From Desulfovibrionaceae bacterium (GTDB lineage Bacteria > Desulfobacterota > Desulfovibrionia > Desulfovibrionales > Desulfovibrionaceae): a stretch of 64,000 nt of DNA. Both the position numbers and the translations under genes were made by a program. Positions within the stretch are counted from its first letter, which is position 1; the number at the start of each line of letters is the position of its first letter. The stretch is from assembly GCA_910575755.1 (NCBI GenBank), contig CAJTFO010000003.1, forward strand, positions 248,001-312,000, read 5' to 3'. The notes beneath the pieces are model-generated. The model had not been told where the DNA came from, did no database searches, and saw only the letters and a program-made list of their open reading frames with translations. Of the stretch, positions 1-10,509 are shown piece after piece.

Positions 1-258
1 TTCGGACTGTTTTTCCTGGGCGGCATAGCCCTCGGCGCGCTGGGGGCGGTCGCAGTGAGCCGGGGCAAGCTGGATCTTAAACCCGTGGCCGCAAACCTCA
101 TCAGCCGAGGCATCGATGCAAAGGACGCCCTGATGGGCAAGTTGGAAGCCTTCAAGGAAGATATGGAAGACCTCGCCGCCGAAGCCCGCCAGGCTTCAGA
201 CAAGCGCAAGGCGGCTCAAAACGCCGAAGCATCCGGGCAGACGCAGACTCAGGCCTAA
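1..258 (+). CDS. DUF6110-like small membrane protein, 5' truncated by window
   Basis: The frame is open from base 1, so the true start lies outside the window; 85 residues are visible. The visible part begins with a glycine/alanine-rich hydrophobic segment (about residues 1-19), followed by a charged helical region with DAKD and EDMEDLAAEARQ and a lysine-rich end. A membrane anchor plus an acidic helix of this kind is typical of DUF6110-type proteins found beside metal P-type ATPases. That family assignment is from memory of its pattern. An internal GTG at 55 could start a shorter product, but it would cut off the membrane segment. It sits just upstream of the ATPase and is probably a regulator or partner of it; the role is unknown. 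Confidence 0.6.
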   Translation, partial: FGLFFLGGIALGALGAVAVSRGKLDLKPVAANLISRGIDAKDALMGKLEAFKEDMEDLAAEARQASDKRKAAQNAEASGQTQTQA

Positions 259-282
259 ACCGGGTTGCCCGCCCTGTTCTCC

Positions 283-320
283 CCGGCCTTGCTGCGCCCG
301 CGCTGAAGCCGCAAGGCCGG
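283..320 (+). other. Inverted repeat upstream of ATPase gene
   Basis: Perfect 10-bp arms CCGGCCTTGC (283-292) and GCAAGGCCGG (311-320) enclose an 18-nt loop. It precedes a second hairpin with a T run. It may be part of a transcript-processing or attenuation structure; no function is shown. Confidence 0.35.
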
Positions 321-335
321 GTTCCGGTTTCCTCC

Positions 336-356
336 GGCCCTCTTCAGGGCCCTTTT
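336..356 (+). terminator. Intrinsic terminator-like hairpin before the P-type ATPase gene
   Basis: Stem GGCCCT / AGGGCC with a CTTC loop is followed by CTTTT. It lies between the DUF6110-like gene and the ATPase gene, only 24 nt before the ATPase start and overlapping the approach to its ribosome site at 367-374. It could end the upstream transcript or attenuate read-through into the pump gene. Confidence 0.5.
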
Positions 357-379
357 GCAGCTTTCAGAGAGGAGCGCGC

Positions 380-2512
380 ATGTCCTTTTGCATCATTCAT
401 GAACTTCAGGGCCTCAACGGAACCGCCGCCGGCAGAATGCGCGTGCGCGCCCACCGACCCTTGCCGCTGTCCGTGACCGCCGATCTGACCCGCAATCTTG
501 ATGATTTGCCCGGCATCAGCGGCGTGCGCGTCAATCCCCGCGTTGGCAGCGTTCTTTTTTTTTACGCCGATCAGCAAAGCCGCCTTTCAGCCCTGCGCCT
601 GCTGGCCGTCCGGGATAAAAACCCTGTTCCGCACACGCCGGCCGTCACTTCAGAGCTTTTGCCTGAGAAAACGCCCGGCGGCGGCCTGCTGCCGCTGCTC
701 CGTTTTTTTGTCATCCGCCCCTTGCTGCCGCGCATCTGGCGCATGGTCAGCAGCGTCATGGCGGCCATGCCCTTTCTGCTCAAGGGCGTCGCATCCCTGC
801 TGCATGGCAGGCTCAGCGTGGACGTGCTGGACGCGGCGGCCATCGCAGCCTCGCTTCTCATGCGGGACTTTCGCACAGTCAGCGTGCTGACCCTGCTGCT
901 GGGCCTGGGCGAAACCCTGGAATACTGGACGCGCCGTCGCTCTCTGGACAGCCTGACCGAAAGCCTGGCCCTGAATGTGGACAGCGTGTGGCTGCTCGGA
1001 AAAGATGGTACGGAGGCGTCCGTGCCGCTGGGGCAGGTTCAGAAAGATGATCTCGTAGTCGTGCGCGACGGCGGCTCCATCCCGGTGGACGGCATTGTGG
1101 AGGAGGGCTGCGCGCTGGTCAATCAATCCTCCATGACCGGCGAGCCGCTGGGCGTGCCGCGCGCCAGAGGCGCGGCGGTGTTCGCAGGCACGGTGGTGGA
1201 GGAAGGGCGGCTGGTGATCCGGGTCAACCAGGTGGGCGACGGCACCCGTCTGCGCCAGGTGATCAGCTTCATTGAACAGTCCGAAGCGCTCAAGGCCGGC
1301 ATTCAGGGCAAGACCGAGCGTCTGGCCGATCTGGCCGTGCCCTTCACCTTCGCGCTGGCGGCGCTGGTCTGGCTGATCACGCGCAATCCCATGCGCGCCG
1401 CCTCGGTGCTGCTGGTGGATTATTCCTGCGCCCTGAAGCTGGCCACGCCCCTGGCCGTGCTGGCCTCCATGCGCGAAGGCGCGCGGCACGGCATGGTCAT
1501 CAAGGGCGGCCGTTATCTGGAGGCCCTGTGCGAAGCGGATACCCTGATCTTCGACAAGACCGGCACCCTGACCAATGCCAGCCCCAGAGTAGTGGACGTC
1601 ATTCCCGCCGGGGGCTATCAGCGCGACGAGGTGTTGCGGATCATGGCCTGCCTGGAGGAGCACTTCCCCCATCCTGTGGCCCGCGCCGTGGTGCGCAAGG
1701 CCCAGGAGGAGAATCTCCAGCATGAGGAAGAGCACGCCCAGGTGGAATATGTGGTGGCCCACGGCGTGGCTTCATCTCTGCACGGCAAAATGCTGCGGGT
1801 GGGCAGTCGCCACTATATTGAGCACGACGAAGGCGTGGATGTTTCACCGATGGCGGCGGACATCGCCCGTCAGACGGCCCTGGGCCGCTCCCTGCTCTAC
1901 CTGGCCGAAGACGGCGCGCTGGCTGGCATTCTGGCCATAGAAGACCCCCTGAGGCCGGAAGCCGCCGCAGTGGTGAAAACATTGCGCGGCATGGGCTTCA
2001 AGCGCGTGCTGATGCTCACGGGCGACGACGAGCGAACGGCGCGGGCCGTGGCCGCGCGGGCGGGCATCACGGAATTTCGCGCCCAGGTATTGCCCACGGA
2101 CAAGGCCGCTGTGGTGCGCGAACTGACCGACAGCGGCTGCAAGGTGCTCATGGTCGGCGACGGCATCAATGACGCCCCTGCCCTCTCGGCCTCTCATGTG
2201 GGCGTGGCCATGAGCGACGGTACGGATCTGGCGCGGGAAGTGGCCAATGTGCTGCTGACCAGGGCCGACCTGGGCGGCCTCATTGAGGCCCGGCGGCTGG
2301 CTGACGGCACATTGCGCCGCATCCACATGAATTTCGCGGCCACTCTGACCCTCAACAGTCTCTTCCTGGCTGGCGGGCTGTTCATGGTGCTTGCGCCTGG
2401 CCTTTCGGCCCTGCTGCACAATCTGACCACCCTGGGCGTATCGCTCAACGCCATGCGTCCGCACCTTCCGGCGCCAAAGCCGCAAACCCCGGTCATGGAG
2501 GGCAGGCCATGA
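380..2512 (+). CDS. Heavy-metal translocating P-type (P1B) ATPase with atypical SCALK membrane motif
   Basis: A 710-aa inner-membrane metal pump using an aspartyl-phosphate cycle. Visible motifs: TGE at 253-255 (actuator), DKTGTLT starting at D392 (phosphorylation site), HP at 431-432 (P1B hallmark) and GDGINDAP from G593 (hinge). Membrane helices flank these. The metal-site helix reads YSCALK around C350 instead of CPC, CPH or SPC, so there is no proline beside the cysteine. The first 90 residues resemble an HMA fold but lack CxxC. The start is set by GAGAGGAG at 367-374. The next gene overlaps by ATGA. The substrate cannot be read from the motif; this variant, paired with DUF6110/HMA2-like partners, is not a standard Cu or Zn exporter. 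Confidence 0.9.
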   Translation: MSFCIIHELQGLNGTAAGRMRVRAHRPLPLSVTADLTRNLDDLPGISGVRVNPRVGSVLFFYADQQSRLSALRLLAVRDKNPVPHTPAVTSELLPEKTPGGGLLPLLRFFVIRPLLPRIWRMVSSVMAAMPFLLKGVASLLHGRLSVDVLDAAAIAASLLMRDFRTVSVLTLLLGLGETLEYWTRRRSLDSLTESLALNVDSVWLLGKDGTEASVPLGQVQKDDLVVVRDGGSIPVDGIVEEGCALVNQSSMTGEPLGVPRARGAAVFAGTVVEEGRLVIRVNQVGDGTRLRQVISFIEQSEALKAGIQGKTERLADLAVPFTFALAALVWLITRNPMRAASVLLVDYSCALKLATPLAVLASMREGARHGMVIKGGRYLEALCEADTLIFDKTGTLTNASPRVVDVIPAGGYQRDEVLRIMACLEEHFPHPVARAVVRKAQEENLQHEEEHAQVEYVVAHGVASSLHGKMLRVGSRHYIEHDEGVDVSPMAADIARQTALGRSLLYLAEDGALAGILAIEDPLRPEAAAVVKTLRGMGFKRVLMLTGDDERTARAVAARAGITEFRAQVLPTDKAAVVRELTDSGCKVLMVGDGINDAPALSASHVGVAMSDGTDLAREVANVLLTRADLGGLIEARRLADGTLRRIHMNFAATLTLNSLFLAGGLFMVLAPGLSALLHNLTTLGVSLNAMRPHLPAPKPQTPVMEGRP

Positions 2513-2796
2513 CCGGGCTGCGTCTGCTCAGATATGTGCGAAGTTTTTCAGACGGTCGGGTGCGCATCCGTCACCCCGCCCTGCGCCGGGAAGATGTGGC
2601 CGCCGTGGTGAAAGCGAAACTTCCGGCCATTGAGGGCGTGCTGTCTCTGGAGTGCAACACCCTGAGCGGCTCGATGCTGATTCTTTATGACAGCGCGCGT
2701 CTGCCCCGTGAACGGCTCTTGGCCGTGGGGAAAGCCTGGGCCGCGTATCTGGACGCGGCACAGGCGGGCCGCCCGGCGCAAACGCCGGACTGCTGA
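2509..2796 (+). CDS. Small HMA2-like domain protein
   Basis: A 95-aa protein starting at an ATG that overlaps the ATPase stop (ATGA), so it is translationally coupled to the pump. The pattern of alternating strands and helices (RVRIRHPAL, then VLSLECNTLSGSMLILYD) resembles a ferredoxin-like heavy-metal-associated domain of the HMA2 type. It has no CxxC metal ligand pair; its cysteines are isolated. It probably assists or regulates the pump, perhaps replacing the metal-binding domain that is degenerate in the ATPase itself. The role is inferred from linkage. Confidence 0.65.
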   Translation: MTGLRLLRYVRSFSDGRVRIRHPALRREDVAAVVKAKLPAIEGVLSLECNTLSGSMLILYDSARLPRERLLAVGKAWAAYLDAAQAGRPAQTPDC

Positions 2797-2831
2797 ACGA
2801 AGCTTGCTTTTGCAACGTCAAAGTTCAAGCC

Positions 2832-5800
2832 TTACGCCCGGCGGCTGAGCGCGGCCAGCCGCGCGGCTCTGGCGCTGCCGTAGCGCAGCCGCCACCAGAA
2901 ACGCCGCGCGCGCAGACGGGCGCGATCCAGACAAAGGTAGACCACCGGCGTGGTGTACAGGGTCAGCAACTGGCTGACCAGCAGGCCGCCCACAATGGTG
3001 ATGCCCAGCGGCTGGCGGATCTCCGCGCCGTCGCCCCGGCCCAGAGCCAGGGGAACCGCGCCCAGGATGGCCGCCGCCGTGGTCATCATGATGGGCCGGA
3101 AGCGCAGCAGGCAAGCCTCGTAAATGGCCTTGTCCGGCGGCAGACGGCGAAGGCGGGAGGCATCCAGGGCAAAGTCGATGAGCATAATGGCGTTTTTCTT
3201 CACAATACCCGCCAGCAGCAGTACGCCGATGAGCGCTATGACGCTGAACTCCATCCTGAAAAGCATCAGGGAAAGCAAGGCCCCGACGCCCGCCGACGGC
3301 AGGGTGGAAAGGATGGTCAGGGGGTGGATCAGGCTCTCATAGAGAATGCCCAGCACAATGTACAACGCGGCCAGGGCGGCCAGAATGAGGATAACCTGGC
3401 TGCTCATGGCGTCGCTGAACATCCTGGCCGAGCCCTGAAAGCTGCCCACGATGGAAGAGGGCATGCCGATTCTGACCCTGGCCTCTGCAATGGCCGCCTG
3501 CGCCTCGGAAAGCGCGGCCCCCGGAGCCAGATTGAAGGCAATGGTCACGGCGGCGAACTGGCCCTGATGCGCCACGGAAAGCGGCGCAAAGGCCGGGCCC
3601 ACGCTGGCCACGCTGAGCAGGGGCGTCAGGCCGTCCCTGCCGGGCAGGCGCACCTTGTCCAGAGCCTGCGCGCCTTCCAGCCAGTCCGGGCCGTATTCCA
3701 GCACCACGCGATACTGGTTCTTGTCCTGATAGATGGTGGAGACCTGGCGCTGGCCGAAAGCGTTGTTCAGGGCCGCGTCCACGTCGCGCATGCTCAGCCC
3801 CAGGCGGGCCAGGGCGTCGCGGTTGACCGTGAGCATGGTCTGAAGGCCGCGCTCCTCAATGTCGCTGTCCACATCCCTGAACAGGGGAAGCCTGGCCAGC
3901 GCTTCCTGGAGGCGGCGGCCCCAGGTGCGCAGTTCGTCCAGGTTGTCCGCCTGGAGGGTGTACTGGTACTGGGAGCGCGCGCTGCGCCCGCCCATCATGA
4001 TGTCCTGGGCCGGTTGCAGAAAAATCTGCAAACCCGGCTCGGAGGACAGCTTGCCGCGCAACCGGCCGATGACCGCTTGCGCGCTCATCTTGCGTTCCTC
4101 CAGGGGCTTGAGCGAAATGAATACCCCGCCCCCGCCGCGCCCGCCGGAAATATGGGCCGAAACCTGCTCCACGGCCGGGTCCGCGCGGATCACGTTGACC
4201 AGTTTTTCCAGTTTGACCTGCATGGCCTGAAAGGACGCGCTCTGGTCCGCCCTGATGCCGCCCATGATAACCCCTGTGTCCTGCTGGGGAAAAAAGCCCT
4301 TGGGAACCACGATATACAGCCAGACGTTGCCCGCCATGACCAACAGCAGTGAAAGGATGGTCAGGCGCGGGTGGCGCAGCACCACGGCCAGGCTGGCGGC
4401 ATAGCCGCGCTGCATGCCCGCCAGCAGGCCGCCCCATACCTCGCCCGCGCGCGCGCCCCATTGCCGCAGCGGGCTCAGAAATCCCGCGCCGGATCGCGAC
4501 GGGCGCTCCTTGCGCCGGGCCGCATCCCCGCCGAACGGTCGCAGCAGCCTGGCGCACATCATGGGCGTGGTGGTCAGGGAAACCAGCATGGACACCAGCA
4601 CCGCCGTGGTCAGCACCACGGAAAATTCCCGGAACAGACGCCCCACAATGCCGCCCATGAACAAAATGGGCGTGAACACGGCCACCAGGGAAATGGAAAT
4701 GGACACGACGGTGAAGCCCACCTCGCGCGCGCCCCGCAGGGCGGCGCGCAGGGGGCTTTCGCCCATTTCCAGCCGGCGCACGATATTTTCCAGCACCACA
4801 ATGGCGTCATCCACCACAAAGCCCGTGGACACGGTGAGCGCCATGAGCGAGAGATTGTCCAGACTGTAGCCGCACAGATACATGACCCCGAAGGTGGCCA
4901 CAAGCGAAACCGGCGCGGCCACGGCCGGAATGCTGGTGGCTCGCGCATTGCGCAAAAACAGAAAAGTTACCAGCACCACCAGGCCCATAGCCAGCATGAG
5001 GCTCTTTTCCACCTCATGCAGGGAGGCGCGGATGGTCAGGGAGCGGTCCATGCGCACAGTCAGGTCCGCGCTTTCCGGCAGCCAGGAGCGCAATTGCGGC
5101 ATCATGGCCTTGACCCGGTCCACGGTTTCAATGATGTTGGCGCCGGGCGAGCGGAACACAATGAGCAGGATGGCCGGTTTGCCGTTGGCCACGGCCATGT
5201 TGCGCACATCCTGTGAAGAGTCTTCCACGCGGGCCACATCCGCAAGGCGGATGGTTCTGCCTTCCTTCTGGGCCACGACCAGCGGCTTGTAGTCGTCAGC
5301 CTTCAAAAGCTGGTCGTTGGCCCCCGCCAGCCAGAAATTTTTCTCGTTCTCCAGCATGCCCTTGGGCAGAAAGGCATTGGCCGCGGCCAGGGCCGCGCGC
5401 ACGTCCTCCGTGCTTATGCCCGCGCGGTTCAGGGCGTCGGGGCTGAGCCGCACCCGCACGGCGGGCAGCGCCCCGCCGCCCACAGTGACTTCGCCCACGC
5501 CGGGAATCTGCGAAATTTTCTGGGCCAGCACCGTGGAGGCCGCGTCGTAAAGCTGGGCGCGCGTCAGCACGTCCGAGGTGATGGACAGAATCATGATGGG
5601 CGCGCCCGATGGATTGACCTTGCGGTAGGAGGGATTGGAAGGCATGGTGGGCAGGGTCGAGCGGGCCGCGTTGATGGCCCCCTGCACATCGCGGGCCGCG
5701 CCGTCTATGTCCCGGTCCAGATCAAACTGCAAAATCACGTTGCTGGACCCCAGGCTGCTGGAAGAGGTCATTTCCGTAACACCGGCTATGCGTCCCAAAG

Positions 5801-6080
5801 CCCGTTCCAGCGGCGTGGCCACGGTGGCGGCCATGGTTTCCGGGCTGGCCCCGGGCATGCGCGCGCGCACCACCACCACGGGAAAGTCCATTTCAGGCAG
5901 AGGGGCCACGGGCAGCAGACCGAAGGCCACCATGCCGGCCAGGGCAATGGCGATGGTCAGCAGGGTGGTGGCCACGGGCCGCCGGATGAAGGGCGCGGAA
6001 ATATTCAGGGGAATGAATTCCGGCCCGAAGCGATGGCGTTTTTCAGCCCCTGTTCCGCGGGCGTCGCCGGGCGCGCTCAT
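2832..6080 (-). CDS. RND efflux pump inner-membrane subunit, MdtC-like
   Basis: A 1082-aa proton-driven hydrophobe/amphiphile efflux pump subunit. It has the RND layout: a first membrane helix near residues 35-57, a large periplasmic loop, a helix bundle containing [13 protein letters not shown] (the paired aspartates of the proton relay), then a second repeat of loop and helices ending in [12 protein letters not shown]. An N-terminal cytoplasmic extension of about 25 residues precedes helix 1. The start overlaps the stop of the upstream pump gene by 4 nt. Two different RND subunits beside one adaptor match the MdtB/MdtC heteromultimer of enterobacteria. The substrates are unknown; no outer-membrane factor gene follows it. 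Confidence 0.9.
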   Translation of the reverse strand: MSAPGDARGTGAEKRHRFGPEFIPLNISAPFIRRPVATTLLTIAIALAGMVAFGLLPVAPLPEMDFPVVVVRARMPGASPETMAATVATPLERALGRIAGVTEMTSSSSLGSSNVILQFDLDRDIDGAARDVQGAINAARSTLPTMPSNPSYRKVNPSGAPIMILSITSDVLTRAQLYDAASTVLAQKISQIPGVGEVTVGGGALPAVRVRLSPDALNRAGISTEDVRAALAAANAFLPKGMLENEKNFWLAGANDQLLKADDYKPLVVAQKEGRTIRLADVARVEDSSQDVRNMAVANGKPAILLIVFRSPGANIIETVDRVKAMMPQLRSWLPESADLTVRMDRSLTIRASLHEVEKSLMLAMGLVVLVTFLFLRNARATSIPAVAAPVSLVATFGVMYLCGYSLDNLSLMALTVSTGFVVDDAIVVLENIVRRLEMGESPLRAALRGAREVGFTVVSISISLVAVFTPILFMGGIVGRLFREFSVVLTTAVLVSMLVSLTTTPMMCARLLRPFGGDAARRKERPSRSGAGFLSPLRQWGARAGEVWGGLLAGMQRGYAASLAVVLRHPRLTILSLLLVMAGNVWLYIVVPKGFFPQQDTGVIMGGIRADQSASFQAMQVKLEKLVNVIRADPAVEQVSAHISGGRGGGGVFISLKPLEERKMSAQAVIGRLRGKLSSEPGLQIFLQPAQDIMMGGRSARSQYQYTLQADNLDELRTWGRRLQEALARLPLFRDVDSDIEERGLQTMLTVNRDALARLGLSMRDVDAALNNAFGQRQVSTIYQDKNQYRVVLEYGPDWLEGAQALDKVRLPGRDGLTPLLSVASVGPAFAPLSVAHQGQFAAVTIAFNLAPGAALSEAQAAIAEARVRIGMPSSIVGSFQGSARMFSDAMSSQVILILAALAALYIVLGILYESLIHPLTILSTLPSAGVGALLSLMLFRMEFSVIALIGVLLLAGIVKKNAIMLIDFALDASRLRRLPPDKAIYEACLLRFRPIMMTTAAAILGAVPLALGRGDGAEIRQPLGITIVGGLLVSQLLTLYTTPVVYLCLDRARLRARRFWWRLRYGSARAARLAALSRRA

Positions 6081-9000
6081 GCGCCTTCCTCCGCAGGCCG
6101 CGCGCCTGACGTGGGGGCATGGCGCAGACGCCGGCTCATGCGGTCAAACCAGAGGTAGATGACCGGCGTGGTGAAAAGCGTCAGCACCTGGCTCACAATC
6201 AGGCCGCCCACCATAGTCACGCCCAGGGGACGCCGCAACTCCGCGCCCATGCCCCAGCCGATCATCAGGGGCAAAGCCCCCAGCAGGGCGGCCAGGGTGG
6301 TCATCAGGATGGGCCGCAGACGCAACAGGCAGGCCTGACGAATGGCGGCCAGCGGCGGCTTGCCCTCCTTCCGTTCGGCCTCCAGGGCGAAGTCGATCAT
6401 CATGATGGCGTTTTTCTTGACAATGCCGATGAGCAATATGATGCCGATGATGCCCACCACGCCCAGCTCCATGCCCGCCAGCAGCAGGGCCAGCAAGGCC
6501 CCCACCCCCGCCGAGGGCAGCGTGGAAAGAATGGTCACCGGGTGAATGTAACTCTCGTACAGCACGCCCAGCACGATATACATGGTCACGATGGCCGCCA
6601 GAATCAGCCAGACCTGGTTATCCGTGGAGGACAGAAAGGCCTGGGCCGCCCCCTGGAACTGCGTGCGCAGGGCCGGGGGCAGGGCCAGCTCTTTCTCCAC
6701 GGCCAGCACCGCGTCCACAGCCGCGCCCAGCGAGGAACCGCGGGCCACGTTGAAAGAAATGGTGGCCGCCGGGAACTGGCCCTGACGCGCGATGGAAAGC
6801 TGTACCGGGCGTTCCTCCAGCGTGGCGATGCTGGTCAAGGGCACGGGCTCGCCCGTGGCGCCGCGCACATGGATATTCTCAATGGCCGCCGGGCCCAGGC
6901 GGAAGCGCGGGGCCACCTCCAGCACCACCTTGTACTGATTGGTCTGGGTGAAAATGGTGGAAATAAGGCGCTGGCCCAGGGCGTCGTACAGGGCGTTGTC
7001 TATATCCGCCATGCTGATGCCCAGCCGTCCGGCCGCGTCGCGGTTGATGTTCAGCCAGGCCATGCGCCCCGGCTTCTGAAGGTCGCTGGTCACATGCTCC
7101 AGTTCGGGCCGTTGGGACAAGGCCCGCACCATGCGCGGCGCCCAGAGCTGCAACTGTTCGCGGCTCAGGGCTTCCACGCTGAACTGATACTGGGTGCGCG
7201 AAACGCGGTCCTCGATGGTCAGATCCTGCACGGGCTGCATGTACAGGGTCAGCCCCGGCAGATGCGCGGCCCGCGCCATGAGCCGCTGGGCAATGGCCGG
7301 GGCGCGGGCGTCACGCTCGGCAAGCGGCTTGAGCTCCACAGTGAGGCGCGAAGTGCCCATACTCTGGTTGATGCCGTCCACGCCCACGAAAAAGACCACG
7401 CTTTCCACGGCCGGGTCCTGAAGAATCATTTCCGCCAGTTGGCGCTGGCGTCCGGCCATGGCCGCGAAGGACGTATCCTGCGGGGCCTCGGCGATGCCCT
7501 GAATCACGCCCGTGTCCTGCACGGGAAAAAAACCTTTGGGCGTCACGACATACAGAAGCACAGTGAACGCCAGTGTGCCCAGGGCCACGCCCAGGGTCAG
7601 GCGCTGGTGGGCAAAAACCCAATCCAGCCGGCGCTCGTACCAGAGCAGCAGACGGCTGAAAAAACGGCCCGCCTTTTCTCCGGCATGGCGCTCAGGCCGC
7701 AGCATGACCGCGCAGAGCATGGGCGTGAGCGTGAGCGAAATCACCGCTGAAATCAATATGGTCACGGCCAGGGTCACGGCAAATTCGCGGAACAGCCGCC
7801 CGGCCACATCCCCCATGAACAGCAGCGGAATGAGCACCGCCACCAGCGAGATTGTCAGGGAAATGATGGTGAAGCCGATCTGCCCCGCGCCCTTGAGCGC
7901 GGCCTGGAGGGGCCGCTCGCCCTGCTCCAGATAGCGTGAAATGTTTTCAATGACCACAATGGCGTCATCCACCACAAAACCCGTGGCGATGACCAGGGCC
8001 ATGAGCGTGAGATTGTTCAGCGAAAATCCGGCCAGATACATGACCCCCAGCGAACCCACCAGAGACAGGGGCACGGCCAGGGCCGGGATGATGGTGGCCT
8101 CCACATTGCGCAGAAAAAGCCAGATGACCCAGATGACCAGGGCCACGGCCAGCAGCAGTTCCAGTTGCACATCGTGCACCGTGGCGCGGATGGTGGTGGT
8201 GCGGTCCGTGACCACGCGCACCTGCACATTGCCGGGCAAGGTCTGCTGCAGCACGGGCAGCAGGCGGGTCACGCTGTCGGCCACGCTGATGACGTTGGCT
8301 CCGGGCTGGCGCTGCACCGAAAGCACGATGGCCGGCCGCAAGGCATCCCTGCCGTCCGCGCCCGCCGCGGCCACATAGGCGGCCAGACGCGCATTTTCCG
8401 CGCCTTCCACAACCTCGGCCACGTCAGCGAGGCGCAGGGGTGCTCCGTCCCTGTAGCCGATGATGGTATGGGCATATTCCTGCGCCGAGGCAAGCTGATC
8501 GTTGGCGTCAATGGTGCTGGCCCGCTCCGGTCCGTCAAAACTGCCCTTGGCGTCATTGACGTTGGCCGAGGCAATGGCCGAGCGCACATCGGCCAGGGTC
8601 AGACCGGCCCCGGCCAGCGCCTTGGGGTTGACCTGCACGCGCACGGCCGGGCGCTGCCCGCCGGAAAGCGTAACCAGGCCCACGCCCGGCAGTTGCGAGA
8701 TTTTCTGCGCCATGCGGGTGTCCACCAGGTCTTCCAGACGGGTCAGGGGCATGGCGTCGCTGGTCACGGCCAGGGTGACGATGGGAGGGTCCGCCGGGTT
8801 GACCTTGTTGTAAACCGGCGGGTTGGGCAGATCGCGCGGCAACAGGTTGTCCGCCGCGTTGATGGCCGCCTGCACCTCCTGTTCGGCCACATCCAGGGCG
8901 ATGGAAAGATCAAATTGCAGGGTAATGACCGAGGCTCCGGCTGAAGACAGGGAGCTCATCTGCACCAGGCCCGGCATGATGCCGAACTGGCGCTCCAGCG

Positions 9001-9196
9001 GGGCCGTGACCACAGCAGCCATGACATCCGGCGACGCGCCCGGATAGAGGGTCTGCACCTGAATGGTGGGATAGTCGATCTGCGGCAGGGCCGCCACCGG
9101 CAGGGAACGATAGGCCAGCAGGCCCGAAAGCAGCAGCGCCGCCATCAGCAGGGAGGTGGCAATGGGGCGGAGAATGAAGATGCGGGAAAGGTTCAT
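6077..9196 (-). CDS. RND efflux pump inner-membrane subunit, MdtB-like
   Basis: A 1039-aa RND transporter starting [18 protein letters not shown], the usual RND N terminus running into helix 1. The proton-relay segment [20 protein letters not shown] is intact, as is the second-half motif [20 protein letters not shown]. The gene lies 113 nt downstream of the adaptor gene and overlaps the next pump gene by ATGA. With that neighbour it probably forms a mixed trimer as in MdtBC. The order adaptor, pump, pump after a two-component system matches mdtABC-type loci. Confidence 0.9.
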   Translation of the reverse strand: MNLSRIFILRPIATSLLMAALLLSGLLAYRSLPVAALPQIDYPTIQVQTLYPGASPDVMAAVVTAPLERQFGIMPGLVQMSSLSSAGASVITLQFDLSIALDVAEQEVQAAINAADNLLPRDLPNPPVYNKVNPADPPIVTLAVTSDAMPLTRLEDLVDTRMAQKISQLPGVGLVTLSGGQRPAVRVQVNPKALAGAGLTLADVRSAIASANVNDAKGSFDGPERASTIDANDQLASAQEYAHTIIGYRDGAPLRLADVAEVVEGAENARLAAYVAAAGADGRDALRPAIVLSVQRQPGANVISVADSVTRLLPVLQQTLPGNVQVRVVTDRTTTIRATVHDVQLELLLAVALVIWVIWLFLRNVEATIIPALAVPLSLVGSLGVMYLAGFSLNNLTLMALVIATGFVVDDAIVVIENISRYLEQGERPLQAALKGAGQIGFTIISLTISLVAVLIPLLFMGDVAGRLFREFAVTLAVTILISAVISLTLTPMLCAVMLRPERHAGEKAGRFFSRLLLWYERRLDWVFAHQRLTLGVALGTLAFTVLLYVVTPKGFFPVQDTGVIQGIAEAPQDTSFAAMAGRQRQLAEMILQDPAVESVVFFVGVDGINQSMGTSRLTVELKPLAERDARAPAIAQRLMARAAHLPGLTLYMQPVQDLTIEDRVSRTQYQFSVEALSREQLQLWAPRMVRALSQRPELEHVTSDLQKPGRMAWLNINRDAAGRLGISMADIDNALYDALGQRLISTIFTQTNQYKVVLEVAPRFRLGPAAIENIHVRGATGEPVPLTSIATLEERPVQLSIARQGQFPAATISFNVARGSSLGAAVDAVLAVEKELALPPALRTQFQGAAQAFLSSTDNQVWLILAAIVTMYIVLGVLYESYIHPVTILSTLPSAGVGALLALLLAGMELGVVGIIGIILLIGIVKKNAIMMIDFALEAERKEGKPPLAAIRQACLLRLRPILMTTLAALLGALPLMIGWGMGAELRRPLGVTMVGGLIVSQVLTLFTTPVIYLWFDRMSRRLRHAPTSGARPAEEGA

Positions 9197-9309
9197 GACG
9201 TATGCACCGTGTCCGCCACACGAAAGCGGGCTTGTGGCTGAGATTTCAGGCGTCGCGTCCCCACGGCTGTAACTGGCCGGCAGCGGCCGGAGGCCAGGGC
9301 CTGTTCACC

Positions 9310-10509
9310 CTACTCCACCGGTTCCGCCCTGGGCGTTTCCACCGTTGCCGCCACCTTGACCCTGATGCCGTCGCGCAGCCGGTCCAGGCCGTCCACCACC
9401 ACCACTTCCCCGGCCTTCAGGCCCTTGTCAACAACCGTAAGCCTATCCGTGCCGATGCCCGGCGTCACCTGGCGCACCTGGGCGACAGCGTCGCCTTTGT
9501 CATCCTTGCCTATCACATAGACGTAGGAACCGCGCGAACCCAGTTGCACCGCCGAGGCGGGAATGGTTACGGCATCCCTGAGCATGCGGACCATCAGCCG
9601 GGCATTGACGAACTGGTTGGGATACAGCGCGTCGTCCTGATTGGGAAAACGGGCCTTGAGCCTGACCGTGCCCGTGGCCGCGTCGATCTGATTATCCAGC
9701 GACAGCAGGGCGCCCACGGCCAGCAGATGCTTCTGATCCCTGTCCCATGCCTGCACGGGCGGGGACGGCAGGGCGGGATCCTCCTCGCGCCGGCGCAGAG
9801 CCTGCGCCACCAGAGGAACCTGGCTTTCCGGCAGGGTAAAGAGCACATCACAGGGGCTGACCTCGGTGATGCGCACCAGGCCGGCGCTGTCCGCGCTTTT
9901 AACCTGATTGCCTTCATCCACATTGCGCAGGCCCAGCCGCCCGGCCACCGGCGCGGTGATGCGGCTGTACTCCAGTTGCAGGCGGGCCGCATCCACAGCG
10001 GCCTTGTCCGCCTCCACCGTGCCTTCATACTGGCGCACCAGGGCGCGCTGGGTCTCGTACTGCTGGGCCGCGATAAAGTCGCCCCTGGCCAGTTTGACAT
10101 AACGCGTCAGGTCACGGCGGGCATTGTCCAACTGGGCCTGATCCCTGGCCAGATTGCCCTGAGCCTGATCCAGCGCCGCCTGAAAGGGCCGGGGATCAAT
10201 TTCCGCCAGCAGATCGCCGGCCCTGACGCGCTGGCCTTCCTGAAAGTGCAGGCGAATCAGTTGGCCGTCCACCCGGCTTTTGACCAGCACATCGCTGGAC
10301 GGCGTCACCGTGCCCAGACCGCTGAGAAAGTGCGGCACATTCTGCGCCAGAGCCGTGGCCACACGCACGGGCGGCGCGTCCATGCTCATGCCGGGGCGGG
10401 ACGAACCGCCCGCGAAAAACAGACGCCAGACCAGCAGCAACGCCGCCAGAGCCAGCGCCAGCCAGATATAGATACGGCGACGGCCACTCCGTTGCGCCCA
10501 TGCCTTCAC
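9310..10509 (-). CDS. RND periplasmic adaptor (membrane fusion protein), MdtA-like
   Basis: A 399-aa adaptor with an N-terminal membrane helix after a basic stretch (about 14-32), a barrel-sandwich segment (VKSRVDGQLIRLHFQEGQ), an alpha-hairpin rich in Ala, Gln and Arg, the returning lipoyl half (GRLGLRNVDEGNQVK) and beta-barrel and membrane-proximal domains. It links the RND pump to an outer-membrane channel. Translation starts at GTG 10509, which overlaps the kinase stop (GTGA) and is preceded by GGAG 8 nt upstream. Its position before two RND genes supports an MdtABC-type tripartite pump. Confidence 0.88.
   Translation of the reverse strand: MKAWAQRSGRRRIYIWLALALAALLLVWRLFFAGGSSRPGMSMDAPPVRVATALAQNVPHFLSGLGTVTPSSDVLVKSRVDGQLIRLHFQEGQRVRAGDLLAEIDPRPFQAALDQAQGNLARDQAQLDNARRDLTRYVKLARGDFIAAQQYETQRALVRQYEGTVEADKAAVDAARLQLEYSRITAPVAGRLGLRNVDEGNQVKSADSAGLVRITEVSPCDVLFTLPESQVPLVAQALRRREEDPALPSPPVQAWDRDQKHLLAVGALLSLDNQIDAATGTVRLKARFPNQDDALYPNQFVNARLMVRMLRDAVTIPASAVQLGSRGSYVYVIGKDDKGDAVAQVRQVTPGIGTDRLTVVDKGLKAGEVVVVDGLDRLRDGIRVKVAATVETPRAEPVE

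Noticed and set aside
259..379. Metal-sensing riboswitch before the P-type ATPase
   Set aside because: Two hairpins are present, but there is no match to a riboswitch consensus I can recognise; they are recorded as an inverted repeat and a terminator only.
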